NCBI GenBank assembly: GCA_031284225.1
Contig: JAITAH010000129.1
Span: 1-9,738 of the forward strand
DNA: 9,738 nucleotides
DNA from: Dysgonamonadaceae bacterium
Lineage (GTDB): Bacteria; Bacteroidota; Bacteroidia; Bacteroidales; Azobacteroidaceae
Direction of reading: 5' to 3'
Below, in pieces: positions 1 through 7,700 of the stretch; the first letter of the stretch is position 1; the number at the start of each line of letters is the position of its first letter. Both the position numbers and the translations under genes were made by a program. Below the pieces are notes generated by a model, which was given only the letters and a program-made list of their open reading frames with translations, was not told where the DNA came from and searched no databases.

Positions 1-1799
1 TGGAAATTGGCCTCCTGTTGGCGCGAGGGCGCGGGCTGTTCCTTGCCCATCCCCAGGTTGTCGAAACTGTCTAAGTGGGAAGCCCTGCTGAGCGACACGG
101 CGCTCGTGGTTTCTTGCCACGTGTAGCCCGCCAGCACATCCACCGCGTGCGCCTCGTTCAGGCGTTTTGTCCAGGTGAGTAGCGCTTCGGCTTGCACCAC
201 GTCGGTGCGCCTGTTGCCAATAGCGCCCGAGCCTTTAATGTCCTGGTTCATGCCCAGGGCAGAGGTGGGCGGCGCAAAATAGCTTTGCGTGATATAATCG
301 ACGTTGGCGCCGGCGCTCGCCCGCACCTGAAGCCCGTCGATAATCGTATACTGGGCAAAAAAATTACCCTGCAACGAAGTGCCCCGCGTTTGCCCGATGC
401 TGTTCTCCAGGTCGGACACCGGATTGGTGGCATGGCCGTAGTAACTCAGGTCGGTATATTCAAACGGATTCACATAATTGTAGCCTCCGGCAGCGTCGTA
501 AATGGGCAATACCGGGGGCATGTAGAGCGCGTAGGTGAGCGAGTTGGCAATGCCGCGCGAGAAAGGAGAACTGCGGTAATTGGTGCCTTCGAAAGTGGTG
601 AGCGCATTTTGCGTACTCCGGCTCACCGAGGCAGTGACGCCGGTGGTGAGGCCGTCGAACACCTCTTTCTCCAAATTCAGCCGGCCGCTAAAACGGTCGA
701 AGCCCGAATTGAGGATAATTCCCTCTTGCGTCGTGTAATTACCCGAAATCAGGTAGCGCGTTTTATCATCGCCGCCGCTCACCGAGAGCTCGTGGGTTTG
801 CGAGCCGCCTGTTTGCAGCACGGCGTTTTGCCAGTCGGTGCCCCGGTCGAATTGCGCCAGCTCCGCCGCCGAATAATATAAACCCGGCTTGTTGTTAAAA
901 TATTCTTTCTGAATGGCGAGCCACTGTTTGGCGTTAAGCAGGCCGAGCGTTTTGGCCGGCCGGTCGAAGCCGATGCTATACTGGTAATGCACCGCATTAT
1001 TCCCGCGCCGCCCCTTTTTGGTGGTAACCAGTATCACGCCGTTCGCGCCGCGCGAGCCGTAGATGGCTTTGGCCGACACGTCTTTCAGTATTTCGATAGA
1101 CTCAATGTCGGCCGGATTGATGGCCGCCAGGGGGTTCAGGCTTCCGTCGATGCCGCCCACGCCGGCCTGTGTGGCATTCGTTTCGTTAAAAAAGATAAAG
1201 CCGTCGATCACGTATAGCGGTTCGTTGCTGGCGTTGATGGAATTTCCTCCACGGATACGGATACTGGAAGTAGCGCCGGGTTGTCCGGAATTTTGCGTTA
1301 CGTTCAGTCCGGCCACCGCGCCGCTCAACAGTGCATCGACCGACAGGGCCGAGCTGTACTTCAAATGCTCCTGCGAAACGCTTGAAACGGCGCCGGTCAA
1401 TTCTTTTCGCCGTTGCGTGCCGTATCCGATAACAACCACTTCGTCCAGTAAACCGGTATCTTCGGAGAGATATACGGTAAGCGGGGCAGCAGGTTTTTCT
1501 ACTATTACTTCTGCGCTTTTGTATCCGACATAAGTAACGGAAAGCGTTGCCGGAAACGATGTTGCTTGAAGAATAAAGTTTCCATCGACATCCGATACGG
1601 CGCCGGTTTTTTCACCGGACAGAAAAACCGTTGCTCCAATCAGAGGTTCTTTGCTTTTTTCATCGACAATACGCCCTTCGATGTTCCAACTGCGTTGTTG
1701 AGCAAATCCTGTTAATGAACAAAATATACCGATAAATATGAAAAAAACTTTTTGCCGGGAAAAATAATTCTTGCAAACAAATATTCTTATCTTTGCCAC
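1..1799 (-). CDS. SusC/RagA-family TonB-dependent outer-membrane receptor, N-terminal part (3' end off window)
   Basis: An uninterrupted minus-strand frame of 599 codons runs to the left edge. SusC-type receptors form the outer-membrane pore of glycan or peptide uptake complexes, capped by a SusD lipoprotein and energised by TonB. From the GTG at 1799 the order is: a signal peptide (basic residues, then hydrophobic VFFIFIGIFCSLTGFA, cleavage after Ala33); a carboxypeptidase-regulatory-like beta domain at about 38-113 (GRIVDEKSKEPLIGATV, SDVDGNF); the segment LDEVVVIGYGTQRRKELTGA at 118-137; and a plug with RIRGGNSINASNEPLYVIDG and AIYGSRGANGVILVTTKKG at about 178-263. The rest is the start of the beta barrel. 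Family members are usually about 1000 residues, so roughly 60% is present. No ATG lies in frame between the upstream stop near 1878 and the signal peptide, so GTG is the best start. Codons 1-130 are much poorer in GC than the barrel region. The substrate cannot be told. Family call near certain; start fairly likely. Confidence 0.96.
   Translation of the reverse strand, partial: MAKIRIFVCKNYFSRQKVFFIFIGIFCSLTGFAQQRSWNIEGRIVDEKSKEPLIGATVFLSGEKTGAVSDVDGNFILQATSFPATLSVTYVGYKSAEVIVEKPAAPLTVYLSEDTGLLDEVVVIGYGTQRRKELTGAVSSVSQEHLKYSSALSVDALLSGAVAGLNVTQNSGQPGATSSIRIRGGNSINASNEPLYVIDGFIFFNETNATQAGVGGIDGSLNPLAAINPADIESIEILKDVSAKAIYGSRGANGVILVTTKKGRRGNNAVHYQYSIGFDRPAKTLGLLNAKQWLAIQKEYFNNKPGLYYSAAELAQFDRGTDWQNAVLQTGGSQTHELSVSGGDDKTRYLISGNYTTQEGIILNSGFDRFSGRLNLEKEVFDGLTTGVTASVSRSTQNALTTFEGTNYRSSPFSRGIANSLTYALYMPPVLPIYDAAGGYNYVNPFEYTDLSYYGHATNPVSDLENSIGQTRGTSLQGNFFAQYTIIDGLQVRASAGANVDYITQSYFAPPTSALGMNQDIKGSGAIGNRRTDVVQAEALLTWTKRLNEAHAVDVLAGYTWQETTSAVSLSRASHLDSFDNLGMGKEQPAPSRQQEANF
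1788..1795 (+). promoter_or_regulatory. -7 box of the candidate antisense RNA
   Basis: TATCTTTG matches the Bacteroidota TAnnTTTG -7 consensus on the plus strand and would start transcription near 1799-1802. The nearest upstream TTG (1771-1773) is only 14 nt away, shorter than the usual 19-21, so the -33 element is poor or absent. The box lies inside the first codons of the receptor gene on the other strand. Confidence 0.4.
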
Positions 1800-1875
1800 G
1801 TTTATTAATGATTTAATAAATATTTCGAGCGCTTCTATTTCCGCTTGCAATTGGTTTGGAAGCGCTCTCTTTTTT
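1800..1875 (+). ncRNA. Candidate cis-antisense small RNA opposite the susC leader
   Basis: Three elements line up on the plus strand: a TAtcTTTG box at 1788-1795, no coding potential downstream, and a 9-bp GC-rich hairpin ending in a six-T run at 1875. The predicted RNA is about 75 nt. It starts at the receptor's GTG and is complementary to essentially the whole 5' leader. Known parallel: DonS-type antisense RNAs encoded opposite the 5' regions of susC homologues in Bacteroides, which repress the polysaccharide locus. Weak point: no good -33 TTTG lies 19-21 nt before the box. The alternative is that the hairpin serves only as a leader structure for the receptor mRNA. Confidence 0.5.
1827..1875 (+). 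terminator. Intrinsic terminator-like hairpin with T-run (antisense RNA end)
   Basis: GAGCGCTTC (1827-1835) pairs perfectly with GAAGCGCTC (1859-1867), followed by TCTTTTTT (1868-1875). The 23-nt loop is long for a terminator. TTCC (1839-1842) could also pair with GGAA (1858-1861) as a competing inner helix. The T-run lies on the plus-strand side only, which favours a role in ending a plus-strand transcript. Confidence 0.5.
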
Positions 1876-1881
1876 CGAGGA

Positions 1882-1912
1882 CAAAATTATAGACTGCTTG
1901 ATGATTCCCAAA
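1882..1912 (-). promoter_or_regulatory. Bacteroidota-type promoter of the susC-like gene
   Basis: Read on the minus strand, TTTG (1912-1909) is followed after exactly 19 nt by TAATTTTG (1889-1882). This matches the Bacteroidota consensus TTTG-N19/21-TAnnTTTG at both boxes. It places the transcription start near 1876-1878 and gives a leader of about 78 nt before the GTG at 1799. It is the only full two-box match seen upstream of the receptor. Confidence 0.7.
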
Positions 1913-2012
1913 TACCCTAAATGTGGTATTTTTTTCGATAGAGAGCGTATGGCCATTCCTCCCCTATCGTAAATCAATTTCCCCCTCTTGTTATACGGAA
2001 AAAATAAATAAT

Positions 2013-2102
2013 ATGACAGAAATGGAGAGGACAGGTTACAAATACATTGTTGGATCGAGGATAAAAAATGAGGATAAAGCCGTAAAAGATTGGGTTTTAT
2101 GA
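2013..2102 (+). pseudogene. Remnant of an IS4/IS1634-type transposase
   Basis: The 29-residue frame contains ERTGYKYIVGSRIKNEDK and ends in a stop. The pattern GYxYIxGxRIKNExK is characteristic, from family knowledge, of the DDE transposase region that follows the second catalytic Asp in IS1634/IS4-type elements (typical form LEKxGYxYIIGARIKN). The upstream residues that should carry the catalytic Asp are not recognisable, and downstream the frame closes at once. No terminal inverted repeats or other transposase parts were found nearby, so this is an old fragment. Assignment rests on one short motif. Confidence 0.4.
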
Positions 2103-2192
2103 TAAAACAAGTAAGGATGGCTCGTTATTCCGGCCGCCGAAAAACCTCGTTAGTGGTTTCATGTTATCATTTAACCGGATTAAAAATGCAAC

Positions 2193-2219
2193 ATGCATCG
2201 TAAATTTACGTATATGCAT
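2193..2219. repeat. 27-bp near-palindrome, operator-like
   Basis: The perfect 12-bp palindrome CGTAAATTTACG (2199-2210) is flanked on each side by the palindrome ATGCAT (2193-2198 and 2214-2219), offset by a 3-nt TAT on the right. Such a nested dyad could bind a dimeric regulator. No promoter box sits at a helpful distance, so its role is unknown. Confidence 0.4.
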
Positions 2220-2594
2220 TTGTCTTCATCTATTGCTGTGCAACGCCTACGGCGTAGCGTGTTTGTGTTCCGTTCATTCCATTTCTATTGACATGGATGC
2301 CACTGCGGGCATTTTTAAACAATTTGTGTATTTTCTCGCATTTCCTCCGTAATCCATCCGCCTTGCCCGTTATTGGTTTAAAACCTAAAAAATATAGCGC
2401 GGCTTTAAATTTAGGATAAGGTTGAATCTCTGATTTTGTAAACTTAGCGTCCCTTTTTTATTTATTCTCTCGTAAACGAGTTTTGCATAACAAATAGTAT
2501 TTAAAATTTCCGTTCTATTTATAAAAATGGCGAAACAAAAAAATGTATGTAAGCTGGGAATATAGATCCCTTATCGGAAAAGACGACAACGGCA

Positions 2595-2738
2595 ATGAAT
2601 TTGCAGAGCATAAATCTATTGCTCGAAAACGGAAGACTGATTTTTATTTTACCCACTCCTGTTCATACAAAAGGTTTGATAAGGCAATATATCGTCAAAG
2701 GCGCTGATTTTAATCTGTACAGTAATGAATTTATTTAA
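2595..2738 (+). CDS. Doubtful small ORF, 47 residues
   Basis: An ATG at 2595 opens a 47-codon frame ending at TAA 2736-2738. It reads as plausible protein (INLLLENGRLIFILP, KGLIRQYIVKGADFNLYS) but has no signal peptide, recognised domain, nearby promoter or Shine-Dalgarno site. The piece KGLIRQYIVK vaguely recalls the last strand of a T9SS sorting domain, so it may be a fragment of a decayed exported protein. An overlapping frame starting at ATG 2543 is no better. I do not recognise it, and it may be chance. Confidence 0.18.
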   Translation: MNLQSINLLLENGRLIFILPTPVHTKGLIRQYIVKGADFNLYSNEFI

Positions 2739-2811
2739 TTGATACAGAATAAAATAAACAGAAAACCGATAGAAAAATTAACTTTTCAATCGCCTTCTGA
2801 AAATTTTTATG

Positions 2812-2883
2812 CATCTTTGTACTCAATTTTGTTACATTTAGAACTTGAATCTTCAGATACTCATTCGATAAAACTTATTTTTG
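2812..2883 (+). promoter_or_regulatory. Candidate -7 boxes upstream of the 2922 operon
   Basis: Two possible -7 elements precede the operon: CATCTTTG (2812-2819, one mismatch to TAnnTTTG) and TATTTTTG (2876-2883, full match). They would give leaders of about 95 and 32 nt. Neither has a clear TTTG 19-21 nt upstream, so the choice is open. DNA up to the ATG at 2922 is strongly A/T-rich, as usual for starts in this phylum. Confidence 0.35.
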
Positions 2884-2921
2884 GAATTTTCATTTTTTAT
2901 TCATTTTAAATTATTAAAAGC

Positions 2922-4721
2922 ATGAGAAAAGTATTATTAACAATTTGGGGATTGGCCTGTGCCGTGGGACTAACGGCGCAGTGGAATTCGAAAGAAAACC
3001 TGCGGGTGACCATTGACGGAATTATGGATTTTGAAGCGCAAACGAATAAAGACGGGATTACGTTTGTGGGATTTTGGGATTTGGTTGCAGAAGACCCTGC
3101 AAAGCAAGGAAACAGATACTCCGACGATTCGGATATCGCTTATTATTTGCAAATCCTCGACAAGGGAGGGAATAAACTATTTCCGGATAACGGTCGATTA
3201 GTCAGTCACGAACCCTCTCGATCGTTTAGTATGGGCGACGACAAAGCTATTTTTACAGATAGCGACGGCAATGCCCTTTATATTGTAAAAGACGAACGCA
3301 ATTGGAATAACGGTAACTATCCGAATCAGGGTTATTTCGTCTATAAAGTATCGCCTTCCGGTCAATTCCTTTGGGACGAACCGCTGGATTTGGACAAGGG
3401 GTATGCTTATTATATGGTTGCGAATATTAAGGTAATTGAACTGGCCGACGGCAGTTATATTTTTGCGCATGATATATATCTCGATGGCGGATACCTGTCC
3501 TACATAACAATAGATAAAGTATCGAAAGACGGCAAATTTCTTTGGAATGAACCTCTGTTATTGACGAATAACCTTTTTTCGTATTCTTTTCCCTTTTTGG
3601 TGGACGCCGGTTACGGTAATTTTGTTATCGTTTATTCCAAAAGCCCCGGATATCAAATGTATGCACAAAAATTTGATTTCGATAAAGGAAGCGTGTGGAG
3701 CAGTCCGCTGCCCATTTACAGCGGAGGCTTTACCGGCAACGCGTCTCCGTTTACCGCCGTTGAGGTAATTTCCGATCAAAAAGGCGGTTGTTTTGTCAGC
3801 TGGTACGACGATCGTTACAACAGTAAATATGAAAAAGCGTATGTCTCGCACATTTTGCCAAACGGAACACAGGGATTCGTTACTTCCAACGGTGAAGAAG
3901 GTTTGCGTTTGAGTTGGAATCCATACGTGCGCGCTTTCCGTCCGTCGTTATGTTACGATCCTGTCGGGGAGATCCTTTATGCCGCATGGGAAGAAGACGA
4001 TAGCGACCAGATTTTTCGAAGCATTGTCCTTCAAAAAATATCTAAAAACGGTAAATTATTCTGGACAAATTCGTTGATAAAAGAAGACAATACCAATGGA
4101 TTAGTATTAGACAGCCGTTGGTTGCCGGAGTCTGTGGGTTATTATACAATTCAGTTAGCCGGCGAAGGAAAAATTGCGGTTTTTCATCAACATGATTACA
4201 GTTCGGGCAATTCCGCTGAAAATATTGCTACGCTTTTTGACGTCAGTGGCGAACAACCGCAACAACTGAATGAAAAACTCATATTCGCTGAGAAAGGGAA
4301 ATCGAAGGCCGGTTTACTTTCATTGCCTTTATTCGATAACAACTATTTCCTCACGTTCTGGAGCGATTTCCGGACGTCCACACTCTCAAACGGAGCCGCC
4401 GTATTTGCACACAAAGTACTGTTGGACGACTTCGAGACCACTGCCATTCGTTTCCCGGAAACAGGATCGAACAGCCGTTTCGAAATCATTTCCGACAAGG
4501 CAAACGGTACTGTCGATTTTGTACTGGACAGTTCGAGGCAGGGAAATGCAACCCTCGAAATTTATTCCGTGACGGGACAAAAAGCAACCCGTATCCAGTC
4601 GAAGGTGCAGGCAGGAGAAAACGTCATTTCATGGAATGTTCAACATCTCCCCGCAAGTGTATATGTCGCTAAACTTACGACCCTGAACGGCGTGCAAGTA
4701 AAACAATTTATAGTTAAATAA
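2922..4721 (+). CDS. Exported repeat (beta-propeller-like) protein with T9SS type A sorting domain
   Basis: A 599-residue protein. A signal peptide (MRKVLLTIWGLACAVGLTA, then QW) directs export. The body, about 20-510, holds a motif recurring roughly every 60 residues, of form K-[VIF]-s-x-[DNSG]-G-x-x-l-W, near residues 76, 142, 199, 250, 310, 372, 438 and 497 (for example YKVSPSGQFLW, DKVSKDGKFLW, LQKISKNGKLFW). This spacing suggests seven or eight blades of a beta-propeller-like fold. Residues 520-599 form a T9SS type A C-terminal domain (TLEIYSVTGQ, LPASVYVAKL, final KQFIVK), which targets cargo through the outer membrane and is normally cleaved by PorU. No catalytic motif is visible, so binding or surface scaffolding is more likely than an enzyme. 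It is the first gene of a likely operon with 4793. The function beyond export is not known. Confidence 0.93.
   Translation: MRKVLLTIWGLACAVGLTAQWNSKENLRVTIDGIMDFEAQTNKDGITFVGFWDLVAEDPAKQGNRYSDDSDIAYYLQILDKGGNKLFPDNGRLVSHEPSRSFSMGDDKAIFTDSDGNALYIVKDERNWNNGNYPNQGYFVYKVSPSGQFLWDEPLDLDKGYAYYMVANIKVIELADGSYIFAHDIYLDGGYLSYITIDKVSKDGKFLWNEPLLLTNNLFSYSFPFLVDAGYGNFVIVYSKSPGYQMYAQKFDFDKGSVWSSPLPIYSGGFTGNASPFTAVEVISDQKGGCFVSWYDDRYNSKYEKAYVSHILPNGTQGFVTSNGEEGLRLSWNPYVRAFRPSLCYDPVGEILYAAWEEDDSDQIFRSIVLQKISKNGKLFWTNSLIKEDNTNGLVLDSRWLPESVGYYTIQLAGEGKIAVFHQHDYSSGNSAENIATLFDVSGEQPQQLNEKLIFAEKGKSKAGLLSLPLFDNNYFLTFWSDFRTSTLSNGAAVFAHKVLLDDFETTAIRFPETGSNSRFEIISDKANGTVDFVLDSSRQGNATLEIYSVTGQKATRIQSKVQAGENVISWNVQHLPASVYVAKLTTLNGVQVKQFIVK
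4520..4721 (+). other. T9SS C-terminal sorting domain (core of residues 534-599)
   Basis: The final strands show the conserved pattern of the type A sorting family: hydrophobic LEIYSVTGQ, then GENVISWNVQHLPASVYVAKL, a turn with NG, and VKQFIVK at the very end. The usual G-x-Y-x-x-K is present as S-V-Y-V-A-K. This is direct evidence that the host has a type IX secretion system, although none of its machinery is in the window. Confidence 0.88.
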
Positions 4722-4748
4722 TGAGTTATGAGCGAAAAACTCATAATA

Positions 4749-4783
4749 TTAATAATTCACAATTAATAATTCATAATTAATAA
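4749..4783. repeat. 14-bp tandem direct repeat, about 2.5 copies
   Basis: The unit TTAATAATTCAYAA occurs at 4749-4762 and 4763-4776, with a partial third copy, TTAATAA, at 4777-4783. It fills most of the gap between the two exported-protein genes and ends 9 nt before the start codon at 4793. Just upstream is a 7-bp hairpin, TTATGAG/CTCATAA (4726-4746), without a T-run. Similar AT-rich spacer repeats are common in Bacteroidales. A role in start-site accessibility or as a recombination spacer is possible but unproven. Confidence 0.6.
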
Positions 4784-4792
4784 AAGTTTCGT

Positions 4793-7700
4793 ATGAAAAA
4801 AATTATCTTTTTTTTAGTGGGGTGCATCGTTGGTTTAGCGACCGCGACCGCACAAATCAACAGTTACAATTTTGCCTATACGGCAGGAACTTACTCCGAA
4901 ATTTCAGGAGGTACAACGGTTTATTCAGGGGCGGCTCAAGGCGCAGATTCTTTGCGTTTGGAAAATTACGCTTTTGTACCGGGCGATACCCTAATAAGTG
5001 AAATCGCTACCGTAACGGGTTATCCGATTGGATTTAATTTTAATTTGGGATCGCAAATCTTTACCCATTTTGCTATTAGTCCCAACGGTTTTATTTATTT
5101 GGGCGGCGAGTCGTTTACGGTAGATGCGACAGAGGTATCAAGCGATATCAATGTATCGTGGGGAAGCGGCACAAAAAACCCCGTTCTATCCGATAATAAC
5201 CGGTTTGAAGAAGGCGCTACCAACCTGTTGGGCTTTTCGCGTATAACAGCATCGGTAACATCGGACGGCAGCAATGATATTTCCGCTACCACAGCCGACG
5301 CCAACACCGAAATCAGTTATTCGCTCTCCGGAACTGCCGGAAGCCGGGTATTGACCATTCAATTTAAAAAAATTATCCTCTCGTGGTCGGCAACCGCTAT
5401 GGATGCGGTCGATGTACAAATCCGTTTGTATGAGGCCGACAGTAAAGTAGAACTGATTTTTAACGATTTTGCTCAAACCGACGAACGCGTTTGGGCTGAA
5501 ATCGGATTGAAAGGCAGTGTACTTGGAAATACGAAATATGTTTTCATCGATTCAGACAGCAATTGGTCAACGGCTACGGCAGACGTAACCGGCAATGTTA
5601 ATTTACGTAACACCGTTTGCGACAATGGCGCTACTTTTACGTTTACGCCTCCTCCTGCCTGCGTAGCTCCCGCATCCAAGCCAACCGGATTGGAAATGGA
5701 AGCCACATCCAATAGTATCGGCGGTTCTTTTGCGCCTGCCGACGCTGATAAATATTTGGTATTAGCAGGATTAACCGAAAATATTGCACTGATAGGAACC
5801 AACGATAAACCGAAGGCCGACAAAAGTTATAACGTAGGCGATTCAATCAACGGTAAATGGAGGGTAATTGCTTTTTCGTCCGCTACTACTTTTAGCTTTG
5901 ATGGACTGGAAAGTTCTACCGAATACACTGTTGCCGTTTATCCCGCTAACACGGAATGTCTGGGCGGACCTAAATATTATACAATGGGTACTCCTCTCAA
6001 CGACGTGATTAAGACCTTGCCGGGCGCTCCTCAATTGAGTATATCGGAAGGCGGTTTTACCGGTTTGAAATTAGCCGCCCAAGCCAATGCCGCTAACAAT
6101 CCGGTGATTGTGGCTGTCAACTCAGGGCAATGGGACGTTGATAATAACCAGAATCAATTGAACGACGGCGTTTTCGGTACCCCGACATTGAATATGAACA
6201 CAGGGGATCAATTGACCGGTGGAGGAAAAATAATCTATAAAGGCCCGGCTTCCAATGCGATTGAAGTAACCGGATTAGCGCCTAACAAACTGGTCAATTT
6301 CGCTGCATGGAGTTACGATGAAACGGACAATGCGATTTCCTCTACGCTGGTAAAATTAAATGTAACTACTTGGGGTGCATTGCCTTACTTATTAGATTTT
6401 TCGCAATATGCAGCTTATGGAATACCGGTTGACTGGGAGCAGGAAGGCAACTACTTTGAATTGAAACAAAACAACGCTACTCGGAGAGGAAATTTGCTGG
6501 AAGCAAGGGTTACTGGCGCATCGCCCCAAGCGTCTGCTTATAGCTCTATTGCTACTCAATACCTGCAATTAGCTCCGGGTAACAGCCGCTTGGTTTTATC
6601 CGGAATTCTGACTCATACAACCGGTTCTCGACCTTACGTTACGACCGGTTATACTGAATGGGAAGAAAACGACAATATGGCGTTTTTGGTAAAAAAAATA
6701 GGAGAAACCGATTATATCCCTGTTTATACGATTAACGCTTCCAATGCAGCCAACTTCTTTACAGATGCAACTGCCGCCGGCTCCTATTCGAATATAGTTA
6801 TTCCCATCGAAGGTTTTGGGAATGAAACGGTAAAAGTGAAAATTGCTTGGACAACGCATAAGACCGGTACACTCCTTTGGGATATTGCCAAGTTCCTCAT
6901 CGAAGAAAAATCCGACCACGAAGCGCCTATCAATCTAACCGTCGATCTGGCTTCGATTGTGGGCAATCAAGCTAAAATTACTTGGGAAAGACATGCGAAT
7001 GGAACAGAATCGGTCTGGGAAGTGCGTTATCGCCCCATCGATACCGAATGGAATACGCCGGTGCAGACAACCGATGTGAATTACCTGTTTACTACCTTGC
7101 CTGCTAATACAAAAGTGGAAGTATCGGTAAGAGCCGTTATTGGGCCGAACACATACAGTCCGTGGACAACGCCGATTTCCTTCAAAACGGCTTATGGATT
7201 GCCGTATAATGAAAATTTCAATAATTACGATGCGACCAGTTTCGGAACAAATTCGGGATGGACGCTTTCTCCTTCCAGTCCTTTGTATCTTGCATGGGAT
7301 GAAATTGCACGGGCGCTGCGTTTCGGTCTGAGACAATCGAATCCCCCGAAATATGCTACGGCGCTGTTGCCGAAACTGGACTTCGGAGACGGTTCTGCCA
7401 ACTACCGACTGGCATTCGATTTATCAATCGAGAATCCGGATTACCCCATCAATAGTACCGATTCGATCTATGTAATAGACAATACGGCCGAAGGGGAAAT
7501 TATTTTGAAAAAATATCATGACGTATCGGGAAAAGAGACTATCGACCTTGAAGGATTTTCCGGAATCAAACAGCTCGGTTTCAAACTGGTAGAAGGAACA
7601 AGAGACAACGGAGCATATCTGCTGGATGATGTAAGCATTTTCCCGACCTGTTCCGTTGCAGTAAGCAACGCGCAAGCCTCCGAAATCACTACCGAAGGAG

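Larger units (their letters stand above)
1800..1878 (-). promoter_or_regulatory. Structured 5' leader of the susC-like mRNA
   Basis: The inferred leader contains a perfect 9-bp stem, GAGCGCTTC pairing with GAAGCGCTC (1867-1859 with 1835-1827), around a 23-nt loop that contains the self-complementary hexamer CAATTG (1848-1853). After the stem comes an A/T-rich stretch leading to the GTG, with no Shine-Dalgarno sequence, as is normal in this phylum. The leader is fully overlapped by the proposed plus-strand RNA, so each transcript would carry the complementary hairpin. The leader's extent depends on the promoter call. Confidence 0.5.
1913..2921. other. Gene-poor intergenic region between the divergent susC-like gene and the two-gene operon
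   Basis: About 1 kb of AT-rich DNA without a convincing intact gene. It contains a 29-codon transposase-like scrap (2013-2102), a near-palindrome (2193-2219), a doubtful 47-codon ORF (2595-2738) and candidate -7 boxes before the gene at 2922. A short self-pairing element, GGTTTAAAACC, occurs around 2385-2395 and CTCG-TAAA-CGAG around 2469-2480; neither is long enough to assign a function. The stretch looks like a worn insertion site plus promoter DNA. Confidence 0.6.

Noticed and set aside
192..881. 229-codon plus-strand open frame
   Set aside because: It lies opposite the susC-like gene in GC-rich DNA. The minus frame shows unmistakable receptor motifs, so this is a shadow frame.
1063..1533. 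156-codon plus-strand open frame
   Set aside because: Antisense to the plug-coding part of the receptor; it has no domain or signal of its own.
2161..2352. 63-codon plus-strand frame rich in Cys and Leu
   Set aside because: No recognisable domain, no promoter at a fitting distance, and it runs through the near-palindrome at 2193-2219. Most likely chance.
4726..4746. TTATGAG/CTCATAA hairpin between the two operon genes, considered as a terminator
   Set aside because: Only 7 AT-rich base pairs and no T-run, so it is unlikely to stop transcription. The genes are treated as one operon.
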